Shown: positions 43,770-53,551, numbered from the stretch's first letter. The stretch is 64,000 bases of DNA from Arthrobacter horti (GCF_030731045.1 NZ_JAVALS010000003.1:124001-188000), one strand, 5' to 3'. A program made the numbers and translations. The notes: generated by a model not told the origin, from the letters alone.

Positions 43770-44199
43770 CGCGTACACGCCCGGCAGACGGGTCAACGAG
43801 CCTCGGGCGGTCTGCGGATGTGCTGCCGGACGCTCATGAGTCATGTGCCGGTGGACAGTGTGATCGTCCTGATGTCTCATGCCCACCGCCCAGTTCGGAG
43901 AGGCTCAGCCGCGTTGACTGCGACTTCCCGGGCGTAGCCTTCGGGCGTCCGTCAGCGGCCTGGGCATGGAAGACGCCCGGATACCCACCAGGCTGTTGGG
44001 ATCGAGAGTCCAGTAATAGTCCACGGCCGCTCATCGATGATGAGCCGCTACTCCATGCTCCAAGAACCGCTCTGCACGTTGGACGGTGCGACTCCGATGA
44101 TGGAGGAACCTGATGGGCAGGCAGCTTGAGCCGGTCGCGGTGGCCGTGGCGGAGGAGGCCGGAGGGGCGGTGGTGATGAAGGTGCAGGAGCCGCTGGCG
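43770..44199. other. Gene-poor stretch with the ragged edge of an IS256 element
   Basis: No credible gene. From about 44113 short in-frame pieces begin that may belong to the 5' end of the transposase pseudogene. No terminal inverted repeat could be fixed by eye. Confidence 0.4.
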
Positions 44200-45254
44200 G
44201 TTGATCGTGGGCTGGTCCGCTCGGCTCGTGAGTGAGGCCCAACGACAAGGCCTTCCCGTGGATGGGGAGGGTGGTTTACTGGCCGAGCTGACCGACCGGT
44301 GCTGGAGTCCGCGTTGGAGGGTGAGCTCACCGATCACCTCGGGTACGACAAGCGCCAGAAGGGTGCCTCGGCCGACGCGAATACGTGTAACGGGTCCCGG
44401 TCCACGACGGTGCTGATGGAGGCCGGCCCGGTGTCGATTGCGGTCCCGCGGGACCGGGCGGGGACGTTCGAGCCGCGGATCGTCGCGAAGCGGCTGCGCC
44501 GGCTGGGTTCGATCGTGGACATCGTCCTTTCACTCTCGGCCCGGGTATGACGTACCGGGACATCGGTGCGTATCTGACCGACTCGTACGGCTCCGAGGTG
44601 TCCAAGGCCACGATCTCCACGATTACGGGCAAGGTCCTGGACGGATGGCCGAGTGGCAGAACCGGCCCCTGGATCCGATGGTGTTCGTGGACTGCATTCA
44701 TGTCAAGGTCCGTAGACGGGCAGGCCTCGAACCGGCCGATGGACGTGGCCCTGGCCGTCACGGACGAGGGGAGTCAGGATATCCTGGGCTTGTGAGCCGG
44801 CGACGGCGGGGACGGTGGGAAGTACTGGTTGGAGGTCTTGACCGAGATCAAGGACCGCGGCGTCGAGGACGTACTCATGCGCGTCCGCAATGGGCTCAAG
44901 GGACTGCCGGACTCCATTGCCACGGTAGGTCCGAAGCACTGGTCCAGACAAGCATCGTGCCCATGATGCGTAACAGCTCCAAGTACTCCGCCCAGGCAAG
45001 ACTGGGACAAGGTCTCCCGGGCATTGAAGCCCGTCTGCCAAGCCGCCCCGGTCTCCGAAGGAAGAGCGGTTCAGCGGTTCCTGGAATTCCGTAAAGAATG
45101 GGGCCGGAAATACCCGGTGACCGTGCGGTCATGGGAAAACGCCTGGCCGAGTTCGTCCCACTCCTCGGCTTCGACCGAGAGATCCACCGTATCGTGTGCA
45201 CCACGAACGCGTGTCAATCCGTCAACGCCCGGATCCGCCAAGCCGTCCGGGCCA
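44200..45254 (+). pseudogene. IS256-family transposase remnant A, multiple frameshifts
   Basis: Pieces in successive frames reconstruct an IS256-type transposase. EGGLLAELTDR comes near 44260, then ESALEGELTDHLGYDK (44299 on) and IAVPRDRAGTFEPRIVAKR. MTYRDIGAYLTDSYG (44547 on) follows, then EWQNRPLDPMVFVDCIHVKVR in another frame, and SNRPMDVALAVTDEGSQDILGL. Later come FLEFRKEWGRKYPVTVRSWENAW and NARIRQAVRA near 45245. At least four frame changes and stops break it. The C-terminal end is cut at about 45254, where remnant B starts on the opposite strand. Confidence 0.85.
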
Positions 45255-45750
45255 GTGGGCGACCTCTTCGGTGAAGACGTCCATGACCCTTGAGATCGTC
45301 GCGGCGGAGACCCGTTCTCTGTAGATCTCCTCCATGTGAGCCGATGTCCCGGGTGCTCATTCCACGGGCGTAGGGGGAGAGGATCATGTCCGCAACCTGG
45401 CCCAGCCTACGGGACCGCTTGGGTACGATCACAGGCTCGAAGGAACTGTTCCGGTCCCGCGGAATGCCGATTTGCACCGGCCCTTGGAGAGTCTGCGCGC
45501 ACTTGGTGGTCTTGCCGTTACGGGATTTCCCCGTGCCGCGCCCGGCCGGGTCGCGGGCCTCGTGGCCGAGGTGATCACTCAGCTCGGTCTCCAGGGACCG
45601 TTCCAGCACGGCCTTGGTCGTCCCGGACAGCAACTCCTCAAACCCATTACAGCCTTCTCCGAGGTCTTGCGCCGCGGGTGAGGAGGAAGCCGCCTGCTCG
45701 GCGATCACAACGCCCTTGAATGGGTTGATAGCCGTGTTCTTGTCGGCCAA
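45255..45750 (-). pseudogene. IS256-family transposase remnant B, truncated and frameshifted
   Basis: The 5' part of a second IS256 transposase, distinct from remnant A. It starts at a TTG (45750) with GAAAGGACGGGCC upstream. LSGTTKAVLERSLETELSDHLGHEA, VQIGIPRDRNSSFEPVIVPKRSRR and MILSPYARGMSTRDIGSH are recognisable. A frameshift follows and then MEEIYRERVSAATISRVMDVFTEEVAHW continues in another frame. It ends abruptly at the junction with remnant A, so the catalytic DDE core is missing. Confidence 0.85.
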
Positions 45751-46527
45751 AAGGCCCGTCCTTTCAAGGGTGAAACCGCCGGTCACACCCCAGCTGGAGA
45801 CCGGCCCCTCACACACTCAATGAAACTCCCGCTCGTCGGGTCGACCGCCTCTCCACTGCTGCGGACCCGGGTGCGGCGTTGAAAAGAAGATCGTGCATCG
45901 TGCAAGGTCATCGGTTCGTCTCCCCAGGTTCATTCGGTTCAGGTCCCATCTGTGTGCGGCCCAGTTGATCCATCCGCTGAGCTGCTCCGACCGACAAGCT
46001 GGAGAAGAGACCCATGACGTACGAAGAACTCCGGAGGCGGATTCTGTCATCACCCCAGGGGTACGTCCTAGCGATTGCATTACACGCCCGCCTATCACGC
46101 CGGACGAAGGCCACTGCCGACGAACTGCTGCCTCATCGGACACGGGCAGGCGGAGTGGCACCGTCCTGCACTGCTGAGGCTTCCTCCATGGGCTGGGGAC
46201 CTCGGCGGGGCCGCCTCCGTAGCAGACCGTGCTGAGCCGGCACAGCCGCCCAGTCAGCGCACCTGGCCCAGCCACCTGAGCGAGCTCCCGGGTACCAACA
46301 CGTCATCGCTTTCGCGAGCGGACGCGGCGCCCTGAGCCTCGGGCCAGGCACCCATCAGACTGGCCGGACAGGGTGTTCTCAGACCGGCTAGGCAGAGCTG
46401 GGAGTTGGATGCCGGTGAGGCCTGCGGAAGCGGACAGGCGGCAGCTGACGCTCCTGGACGGCACGTCGATGAACAGGCTCTCGTTAGAAGTCCGGGGCTT
46501 GAAACAGGACCGCAGGATCAGAGCCCA

Positions 46528-46599
46528 TGTCCACTACCAATGCCCGGTCCGCCACCAATGCCCTGTCCACCGTCAATAGTCCGTCCACTACCAAAGCTC
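46528..46599. repeat. Four degenerate 18-bp tandem repeats
   Basis: Units at 46528, 46546, 46564 and 46582 share the pattern TGTCCACTACCAATGCCC with several differences each. The repeat lies in non-coding sequence. Confidence 0.7.
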
Positions 46600-47847
46600 C
46601 GGCCAGCCCCACGACGTGCCGGAACCCGGCTCAACGCACCCGTTGTACTCCAGCGGCAACAGCCACCATCGCTGAGACATCTCGGGCATGGGACAGCTGA
46701 TGGATCAGGTCATCGGTGACCGCTGGAGGTGGTTCCGCCGGGATTGCCGTTGATCACCTGGTGGATGCCTTGACTGACCAAGGGTGCTCTGCGGGGACTT
46801 CGCACTGGCCGACGATGACGACCACCCCTGCGGGTCACAAGCAGCGTGGATGGCTTCCCCAGCTCATGACGTACCGGGCGGCCTCTGGTGCCCCAGCCGG
46901 CTCGGGCACTCACAGTACGGAGTGGATCAACGCAGCCGTCACTCACGGTCTTTCTCCGACCGGCGTCGCCTCTCAGGTTCTTGCCACGCACACCGCCAGG
47001 TAAGCTCCTGAACATCCTCCATGATCCGGGATGGGCCGTACGGAGTGTACCGGGGTGCTGATCCAGCGCCGTGGCCGGGCCCTCAGACCAGCTCAGCCGC
47101 GAATCAGGTAAACGTCCTCCAAGAGGTTCCAGACCCAGCGCAGAACGTCGTCACTGACCATCATGGAACATCTTGCGGCCAGCCGCCGGTTGCTCAACGG
47201 GCGCGTTGATCGACAGGCACATCTCACTGCGTCCACCCATCCCAACCTCAGAAGTGTCCCCAGCAAACACCCTGGAAGTGTCACCGATGTGCTGAGGCAG
47301 AACCGGCATTCCTGTCCTGCGACACGACAGCCGGCAACTGCTACTCTGCGAAGGAATGCTCACTCAGGGTCGGCTTCAGCGACCGGTCCAGGACACTCCG
47401 CCTCTTCCCTGTGTCACATTGCAGCCAGACCCCGGTGGGTTGCCGCAGGCAGCATTCGATCGTCAGCGTAACCTCCCAAGCTCGCTGCTACACGGTCCCT
47501 GACGAGTGTCAGGTGCCTCTGCCTCCAAGCCAGCCCGCGTACGTTCTCCCAAGCGTGCAGAGGCCGGCAGACACCAACTGTGTCGTCACGCAGCCTCCTG
47601 GTCCTCCCTCGGGTCTGGCACCACCCGCTCTCCCAACGGGCAAGGGGTCCGGAGGCTCGTTCCAGCGATGCTTGGCCCAGCTGCCTTGCACTCCTGGACT
47701 TTTGGCGAACGCACGGGCAGCCCGTGGACGTTCCATGTCGTACCCGGAGGTCCCGACAGGACCGGTGCCTCACTGAGGCACCTGTTCTTCCCGGCATCCG
47801 CCCATACTCTGCCGATAGCGGTCTTCGCCGTCCTCAAGAGTGGACGT

Positions 47848-47882
47848 TCATCCACATCCTTTATCCACAGATGTATCCACAG
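47848..47882 (+). other. DnaA-box-like triplet
   Basis: TCATCCACA (near 47848), TTATCCACA (47861-47869, perfect) and GTATCCACA (near 47873) lie in one orientation within 35 bases. Confidence 0.55.
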
Positions 47883-47951
47883 GGCGCCTCCCTGTTCTAA
47901 GGCGACACCCGCCAGGGTTGTCCACACCGCGGTCGTCAGAGTCTGCAATCC

Positions 47952-47967
47952 TGTTTCACGTGAGACG
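47952..47967. other. Degenerate parS
   Basis: TGTTTCACGTGAGACG has one change inside the 14-bp core (A to G), so binding would be weakened. Confidence 0.6.
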
Positions 47968-48293
47968 TCCGCTACGTTCGGGACTGGCGCTTCCTCGCGA
48001 CCCCGCCGGTCGTCGCATGAGACGCCAGTCTCGGCAATTGGACGTCCATGCGATGAGCTACTTCACAGTGAACTGGACCGCATGATTCCGCGGAAAATCC
48101 ACCTCGCGGCTCGGCATGAGAAGCGTGTCCAGGAGACCAGACATCGAAACGGCCCGGAGCCTACCGGCCCACCTCGACGGTTTTCCGGAGAGGGACGCCA
48201 GGCCGGTGGGCCTTACGTCGGGAATGCTTTTCCGCCGAAGACTTCAATGACCGGACCGCGACGGTGCCCGGCTTCTCCTCCGGCGAGCCACCG

Positions 48294-48314
48294 ATATCCA
48301 CAAAGATATCCACA
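48294..48314 (+). other. Pair of DnaA-box-like sites
   Basis: ATATCCACA occurs twice, 12 bases apart (starts 48294 and 48306), in the same orientation as the triplet at 47848. Confidence 0.5.
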
Positions 48315-48727
48315 GATCTTATGCACGGGCCCCGGCATGCTGGTAATAAATTCTCGTTGAGACCAAGGCGACCGAATGACACTGAAGATCGTCTGCTCAA
48401 CGGAAGCCATCGCTACCTCCGTCGCGCCCCACATCGGTCCTGCTCGACAGACGGTGCCGGTACATCGGCTGCCGGGCGTAGTCTGCCGGGCTTCGTCCGA
48501 GAAGGGACCGCCGCGAAGCAGAGCCAGCTACCACACGATATTCGGCAGAGCCACTGTAGCGGCCCACGCTGCTCGTCATGTAGACGCCAGCCACCGCTGA
48601 GGTGCACTGGCGGAGCCCTCTCAGTTGGGGAAGCGGTCGCCACCTTCGGACTTGGACGTATCGGTACCACCCTCGCGTTCCACTGATCACCGCGATGTCG
48701 CCCGTACCCCGGCCACCCCGATTCGCA

Positions 48728-48741
48728 GTTTCACGTGAAAC
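48728..48741. other. parS: parS site 3
   Basis: GTTTCACGTGAAAC in the first copy of the 42-bp duplication; flanks A and G deviate from the 16-bp consensus. Confidence 0.92.
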
Positions 48742-48769
48742 GTGTGTGGCTCGGCCACCCCGGTTCGCA

Positions 48770-48783
48770 GTTTCACGTGAAAC
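48770..48783. other. parS: parS site 4
   Basis: GTTTCACGTGAAAC in the second copy of the 42-bp duplication. Confidence 0.92.
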
Positions 48784-49303
48784 GTGTGTGGCTCGGGGTA
48801 CCGGATCCAAGCCCCGCCTCGAACTCCGGTGCACTGTCCCGGGGGACTTGGCAGAGTGCGTCAGCTATGCTCTGACTCGCTTTCCAGCGGCCCTCAGCGC
48901 TGAGATCCTGAAGGCCGAGCCGGCTCCAGGCCCGCTCCACGGCCAAGCCGCGGTGGAGACGCCCTGCCTGACGAGCATACGCCCAACGACCCTTGGCGCC
49001 CCGGTTGTGTAGCCCAGCTCCACGAGTTTGGTGAGCAGCCTGGACACTCTGCGCACTCTTCGTGATCGGCAGCGCCCACACCCGCCTACGGGCGGCGCAT
49101 TGCAAGCTCACCACTCCCTCGCGGACACTGCCGGGGGAGTGAGGCCTAGAATCCACCTGTGCGCCCTCGCAGGCCATTCCTGGCGGTCTGCCCCGGCCCC
49201 CCGACCAGCTTCCGGCACTCTGGACTTCCCGGTGGCGGTCCATGGATCGCACATCAGGTCCAGTGCTCTGATGAACGGCGTGACCGCACGGCCCTGCTTG
49301 GAG

Positions 49304-49319
49304 TGTTTCACGTGAAACA
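49304..49319. other. parS: parS site 5 (perfect)
   Basis: TGTTTCACGTGAAACA, full 16-bp consensus, in non-coding sequence. Confidence 0.95.
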
Positions 49320-49749
49320 CAGCACCGTCTGATCTGCACCGACTTCGGCCGGCGCGGGTCGACCGACTCCGGCCGCTGCAACCTCATCTAGTCGTACCCT
49401 TTCGGGCGAATTCATGGACTCAGAACGAGAGAGGGTCCCCAATACCCACGTGAGCCATCCCGTCACCCCGCCCAACCCGCCCGGTTCGCGGCCCTGAGTT
49501 CGACCCGTTGGGCCGGGTAAATCAAATCCGAGGCTGGCGGCCGACCTGACTTCCGCCGCCGGAATGCAGAGCGGCCGAACTGCCATGGCGGCCGACGCCG
49601 GCGGAGTCTAGGAGGTCCGCCACCTGAGTCCTCCACCCACCCTCGCATCCACGGGCCGGGCCTCGCTCGCTTCCCCACGGAAGAGGACTTGGGTGACGGA
49701 TTTCCCAAGCCTGAAGACCTTACATCAGCGCAGAACGGCAGCCCCTCGA

Positions 49750-49765
49750 TGTTTCACGTGAAACA
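49750..49765. other. parS: parS site 6 (perfect)
   Basis: TGTTTCACGTGAAACA, full consensus, in non-coding sequence. Confidence 0.95.
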
Positions 49766-50033
49766 CGGCCCAAGGGGAGCGGGAAACTGGCCACCCTACC
49801 GAGGCGTATCAGCCTTCGTGCCGAGAACACGTTGCTCCTCCCGCCTCTTGGAAGTGAAACGCTAGAGCTTCCGGTCCCAACCTCGACAGCAGGGGCACTG
49901 CATGGACTCAACCCTTTGAAGAATTTTTGTGGACGCTCGCCCGCAACCGGGACTCGGATCAGAGCTGCTATCGCCGAGGTCCACTTGGACCTATGACCGG
50001 CGCCCATTCGGTTCGCCCGCACCTTCTACCTTG

Positions 50034-50049
50034 TGTTTCACGTGAAACA
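50034..50049. other. parS: parS site 7 (perfect)
   Basis: TGTTTCACGTGAAACA, full consensus, in non-coding sequence. Confidence 0.95.
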
Positions 50050-50300
50050 CGATTCGATAGAAGTGTGGGTGTCTGCATCGATCGACGACGTCATCCGTCT
50101 CTGATTGCGTACCGTTAGCTCCAGAAGGCTCACAGTGCTCGTCGAACCACAGGCGCGGTATGCGAAAACAGCGTCGCTGCGTCCCATTCGCAGACATCCA
50201 GCAGTCCTTGTCATGTTTCAGAGCCGTCCAGCCCCAGGCGGCCAAAGGCCTTCAGCCTGAGCTCTTCGTTCCCCATGTCGGAGTTTGTAGGAATCAAAAG

Positions 50301-50340
50301 AGCCCGCGTCCCACGTGATGTTTCACGTGAAACGCGGGCT
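50301..50340 (-). terminator. parB terminator hairpin with a parS in its loop
   Basis: Perfect 9-bp arms AGCCCGCGT and ACGCGGGCT enclose a 22-base loop that contains nearly all of parS site 8. It lies 24 bases after the parB stop. The CTTTTGATT on the minus-strand side supplies the T-run. Confidence 0.8.
50319..50334. other. parS: parS site 8
   Basis: TGTTTCACGTGAAACG, core perfect, within the hairpin at the 3' end of parB. Confidence 0.93.
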
Positions 50341-50363
50341 CTCATTGAGCAGAAAATGAGCCG

Positions 50364-51563
50364 CTAAGACGGGTTGATCACGTCCATGATGCGGTTCAGA
50401 TCGTCGACGCTCGCAAACTCGATGCTCACACGACCTTTACGGGCACCAAGCGTGATCTTCACGTTCGTATCCAGCCGATCCGACAGGGAGGACGCCAGGT
50501 AATCGAGACGCTCGTGCCGCGCAGTGTTCCGAGGAGTCGTGCTCTTCTTCGGCTCTTCCGGTGCCTGGAAGAGAACGACCGCCTCTTCAGTGGCACGGAC
50601 GGAGAGACCCTCTGCAACGATCTTCTGAGCCACCCGTTCGATCGCTGCTGCGTCTGGGAGGCCCAGGAGTGCCCGCGCGTGTCCGGCTGACAGCACTCCG
50701 GCTGCGACTCGGCGCTGAACCAGCGGCGGGAGCTTCAGCAAGCGAATCGTATTGGACACCTGCGGACGCGAACGGCCGATCCTGTCCGCCAGCTCCTCAT
50801 GCGTAGCCCCGAAGTCCTCCAGAAGCTGCTGATAGGCGGCTGCTTCTTCAATCGGATTCAGTTGGCTACGGTGCAGGTTCTCCAGAAGGGCATCCCGCAG
50901 CAGATCATCATCGGTGGTGACCCGGATGATTGCAGGAACTGCCGAGAGGCCCGCCTCCTGAGCGGCACGCCAGCGGCGTTCACCCATGACGAGCTCATAA
51001 CCGGAACCCTGTGCCTTCTCCCGTACGACGATCGGCTGAAGAACGCCGATCTCACGCACGGAGTGGACCAGCTCCGCCATGTCCTGCTCATCGAACTCTT
51101 GTCGCGGCTGGCGCGGGTTCGGGGTGATCTCCGTGACAGGGACCTCGGCGAAGCGCGCACCTGGAACGGGAACCAGGCCGTCCGCTTCGATGGTCTCAGC
51201 GACGATCTCCGCGATCGGCAGCTCCGGATCACTCTTTGCCGAAGGACGCTGACGCGCCGCCGACGGCGCAACCTTCGGAGCGGACTTGCGAGCCCTAGGG
51301 CCTGCAGAAGCCGGTGCGTCGGCGTCTGCCGGATCCTTCACAGCCTTGGAGGACGCGGCCGGCTTGGATGCCTTCACGCTCTTGACCGGGGCCATCTGAA
51401 GGGACGTCGCAGCCCCGGATGAAGCCGTGCTGACAGCGGGCTTCTCGCGCGGTGGTGTGGGGAAGAACAGGTCCACAGGCCGTGTGGGTGCTTCGCCGGC
51501 GTCGGGGGAGTTGGGGATCAGTGCACCCAGGCCGCGGCCTAGACCACGTCGTTTCTCAGTCAT
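50364..51563 (-). CDS. parB: Chromosome partitioning protein ParB
   Basis: 399 residues. The N-terminus [17 protein letters not shown] is the ParA-contact motif. An Ala/Lys-rich linker of about 110 residues follows. The CTPase/ParB-N domain begins at [20 protein letters not shown] and includes [16 protein letters not shown]. The helix-turn-helix ([24 protein letters not shown]) binds parS. A C-terminal dimerisation domain ends it. It loads and spreads from the many parS sites next door. ATG at 51563 has GGAGG at 8-base spacing. Confidence 0.97.
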   Translation of the reverse strand: MTEKRRGLGRGLGALIPNSPDAGEAPTRPVDLFFPTPPREKPAVSTASSGAATSLQMAPVKSVKASKPAASSKAVKDPADADAPASAGPRARKSAPKVAPSAARQRPSAKSDPELPIAEIVAETIEADGLVPVPGARFAEVPVTEITPNPRQPRQEFDEQDMAELVHSVREIGVLQPIVVREKAQGSGYELVMGERRWRAAQEAGLSAVPAIIRVTTDDDLLRDALLENLHRSQLNPIEEAAAYQQLLEDFGATHEELADRIGRSRPQVSNTIRLLKLPPLVQRRVAAGVLSAGHARALLGLPDAAAIERVAQKIVAEGLSVRATEEAVVLFQAPEEPKKSTTPRNTARHERLDYLASSLSDRLDTNVKITLGARKGRVSIEFASVDDLNRIMDVINPS

Positions 51564-51639
51564 GCAGGGTTCCTCCATCCGTCAGATGGCGCGAAAGCAA
51601 TCGCTGCCGGGTTCAAAATGCCTACGATGCCCATGGACA

Positions 51640-52707
51640 TCAACTGCGCTCCGCGATCTCCGCAGCCGCTTCCTGGTAGGACAGCGCACCACTTGAATTC
51701 GGATCGTACGTCAGCACGGTCTGCTGGTAGCTCGGCGCCTCAGAGATCCTCACCGATCGGGGGATGACCGCGGCCAGTACTTCCTGGGGGAAGTGCTCCC
51801 GGACTTCGGACGCCACCTGGGCCGCCAGATTGGTCCGGCCGTCGTACATCGTCAGCAGGATGGTGGACACACGCAGATCACTGTTCAGGTGTTTCTGGAT
51901 CATCTCGATGTTCTTGAGCAGCTGGCTCAGGCCTTCCAGTGCGTAGTACTCGCACTGGATCGGGATGAGCACTTCCTGTGCTGCGCAGAAGGCGTTGACC
52001 GTCAGAAGGCCGAGGCTCGGCGGGCAGTCCACGAAGATGAAGTCCAGGCGTTCCATGCCCTGGGCCTCTCGGTGCTTGGCGTAGACATCGATGGCCCGCC
52101 GCAGGCGCTGCTCACGGGCCACCAGAGACACGAGTTCGATCTCCGCACCCGCCAGGTGGATGGTCGCCGGGGCGCACAGCAGCCGCTCGATATCGGGGCA
52201 GTCGGCCACCACCTCCGCCAAGGGAAGGTCGTTGATCAGAACGTCGTAGATCGAGTCGACCTCAGCGTGATGCTCAATGCCCAGCGCCGTGGAGGCATTG
52301 CCCTGGGGGTCGATGTCGATCACCAGGACATTGAGGCCGGCACTGGCCAGTGCTGCGGCGATGTTGACGGTGGTGGTGGTCTTTCCCACACCGCCCTTCT
52401 GATTGGACACCGTGAAGATGCGAGTCGACTCCGGCTTGGGCAGTGTCCTGCCGGCCAGCAGTTCGCGCCTGCGGTTTTCGCTCGCCAGCTGTCTGGCGAT
52501 GGGGCTGGACTCGTCAATGGAATCGATCACTGTACTCGCCTCTCGGGCCGAGGTTTCATGTGAAACATCTGCATTAGATGCGCTATCAACCAAAATAGGT
52601 TTCGGAAAACCGATGAAGGGGCCACCCGCGCGGACATCGGTGGAGCGCGCAGAACCCAACTGGACGAAGGGCGGGATCCTGTGCACGGCGCTCTCACGTT
52701 CACTCAC
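51640..52707 (-). CDS. parA: Chromosome partitioning ATPase ParA
   Basis: 355 residues. The deviant Walker A KGGVGKTTT is at 104-112, motif A' is VLVIDIDPQGNAST and Walker B is DFIFVDCPPSLG. An N-terminal extension of about 95 residues, longer than in many ParA proteins, contains VSHETS, encoded by a near-parS sequence. It segregates ParB-parS complexes along the nucleoid. GTG start. 76 bases separate it from parB. Confidence 0.96.
   Translation of the reverse strand: MSERESAVHRIPPFVQLGSARSTDVRAGGPFIGFPKPILVDSASNADVSHETSAREASTVIDSIDESSPIARQLASENRRRELLAGRTLPKPESTRIFTVSNQKGGVGKTTTTVNIAAALASAGLNVLVIDIDPQGNASTALGIEHHAEVDSIYDVLINDLPLAEVVADCPDIERLLCAPATIHLAGAEIELVSLVAREQRLRRAIDVYAKHREAQGMERLDFIFVDCPPSLGLLTVNAFCAAQEVLIPIQCEYYALEGLSQLLKNIEMIQKHLNSDLRVSTILLTMYDGRTNLAAQVASEVREHFPQEVLAAVIPRSVRISEAPSYQQTVLTYDPNSSGALSYQEAAAEIAERS
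52552..52567. other. Near-parS inside parA
   Basis: GGTTTCATGTGAAACA differs from the core by one central base (C to T) and lies in the parA N-terminal coding extension (residues about 47-52). Confidence 0.6.
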
Positions 52708-52791
52708 GGGGCAATCTCTTTCTCATGACAATCTCTGACCGACTTCTAGCCTAACGGGTACGTCCGGGCCCGGACGGGCCACAGCCCGGGT

Positions 52792-53487
52792 TCAACGCCC
52801 CACCGTCACCCGGACCACGGTGGTCGTCTCCTCCAGCAGATCCTCGCCACAGCTCTGGATCCCGGTGCTCACCGCACCGAGCTTGCGGAGAACCTTCGCG
52901 GCCTTGTCGATCTCCTCCTGCGCGCTCCGGCCCTTGATGGCCACGAGCTCACCGCGGCCGGACAGCAGAGGGAGCGTCAGCCGGGCCAGCTTGTCCAGCG
53001 CGCTCACGGCGCGGGCCGTCACCACGGAGAAGTCCGCGAGGCCCACGGCCGCCTCGGCCCGTCCGCGCCACACCACCGCGTTGTCCAGGCCGAGGTCGTC
53101 GATGACCTCCTGGAGCCAGATGCAGCGGCGTTCCAGCGGTTCGATCAAGGTCAGGGAGAGGTCGGGGCGCGCGATCGCCAGGCACAGACCCGGCAATCCG
53201 GCGCCGGATCCGACGTCGGCCACCACCGCATCCTGAGGGATGCACTCTTCGATCACGGCACAGTTGAGGACGTGGCGGCCCCACAGGCGCGGAACCTCGC
53301 GCGGGCCGAGCAGGCCACGTTCGATTCCGGACGTGGCCAGGTGTCCCACGTACTGCTCGGCGAGACCCAGCCGGTCGCCGAAGATCTTCGCGGCAGCAGC
53401 GTGTTCCGCTTCGCTCAACGCAGGGATCTCCGGCACGCCGTCCATTCCGGCCGACTGCTGCACCGCTTCCTCGTCGATGGGGGACAT
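52792..53487 (-). CDS. rsmG: 16S rRNA (guanine-527-N7)-methyltransferase
   Basis: 231 residues. SAM-binding motif I VVADVGSGAGLPGLCLAIARP, ERRCIWLQEV, and the FSVVTARAVSALDKL catalytic-region block are all present. It methylates G527 of 16S rRNA; its loss gives low-level streptomycin resistance in other bacteria. ATG at 53487 has GGAG at 8-base spacing; a further in-frame ATG at 53508 lacks one. Upstream of parA in the conserved order. Confidence 0.96.
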   Translation of the reverse strand: MSPIDEEAVQQSAGMDGVPEIPALSEAEHAAAAKIFGDRLGLAEQYVGHLATSGIERGLLGPREVPRLWGRHVLNCAVIEECIPQDAVVADVGSGAGLPGLCLAIARPDLSLTLIEPLERRCIWLQEVIDDLGLDNAVVWRGRAEAAVGLADFSVVTARAVSALDKLARLTLPLLSGRGELVAIKGRSAQEEIDKAAKVLRKLGAVSTGIQSCGEDLLEETTTVVRVTVGR

Positions 53488-53551
53488 CCGTTCTTCTCCT
53501 GATGGCATGGGCGGCGCCCGGGAGCGCGCGTGATGAAAGCTGCAAAAAAGT

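Larger units (their letters stand above)
48711..48794. repeat. Tandem 42-bp duplication, each copy with a parS
   Basis: Two 42-bp units (48711-48752 and 48753-48794) begin GGCCACCCCG and differ at a single base (A/G at unit position 11). Each contains a perfect 14-bp parS core. Confidence 0.95.
45751..50300. other. Gene-poor 4.5-kb stretch with parS sites, DnaA-like boxes and repeats
   Basis: Neither strand shows a convincing protein. Frames over 60 codons are present but have mixed codon positions, no family motif and mostly no ribosome site. Base composition looks less GC-rich than in flanking genes. The stretch contains parS sites 3 to 7, a degenerate parS at 47952, DnaA-like boxes near 47850 and 48300, and two tandem repeats. 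No RNA gene was recognised. Confidence 0.6.

Noticed and set aside
46014..46235. 73-codon plus-strand frame with a fair ribosome site (GGAGAAGAG) starting MTYEELRRRILSS
   Set aside because: The first half looks protein-like, but the rest becomes Arg/Gly/Pro-rich without structure, codon use is not GC3-biased, and it lies in decayed DNA. It may be the start of a dead gene.
47506..48360. 284-codon plus-strand frame in the parS region
   Set aside because: There is no family motif, composition is random-like, and it runs through DnaA-like boxes and a degenerate parS.
48711..48794. CRISPR-like repeat
   Set aside because: There are only two adjacent copies without spacers; it is a simple tandem duplication carrying parS. 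No CRISPR array was seen anywhere in the window.
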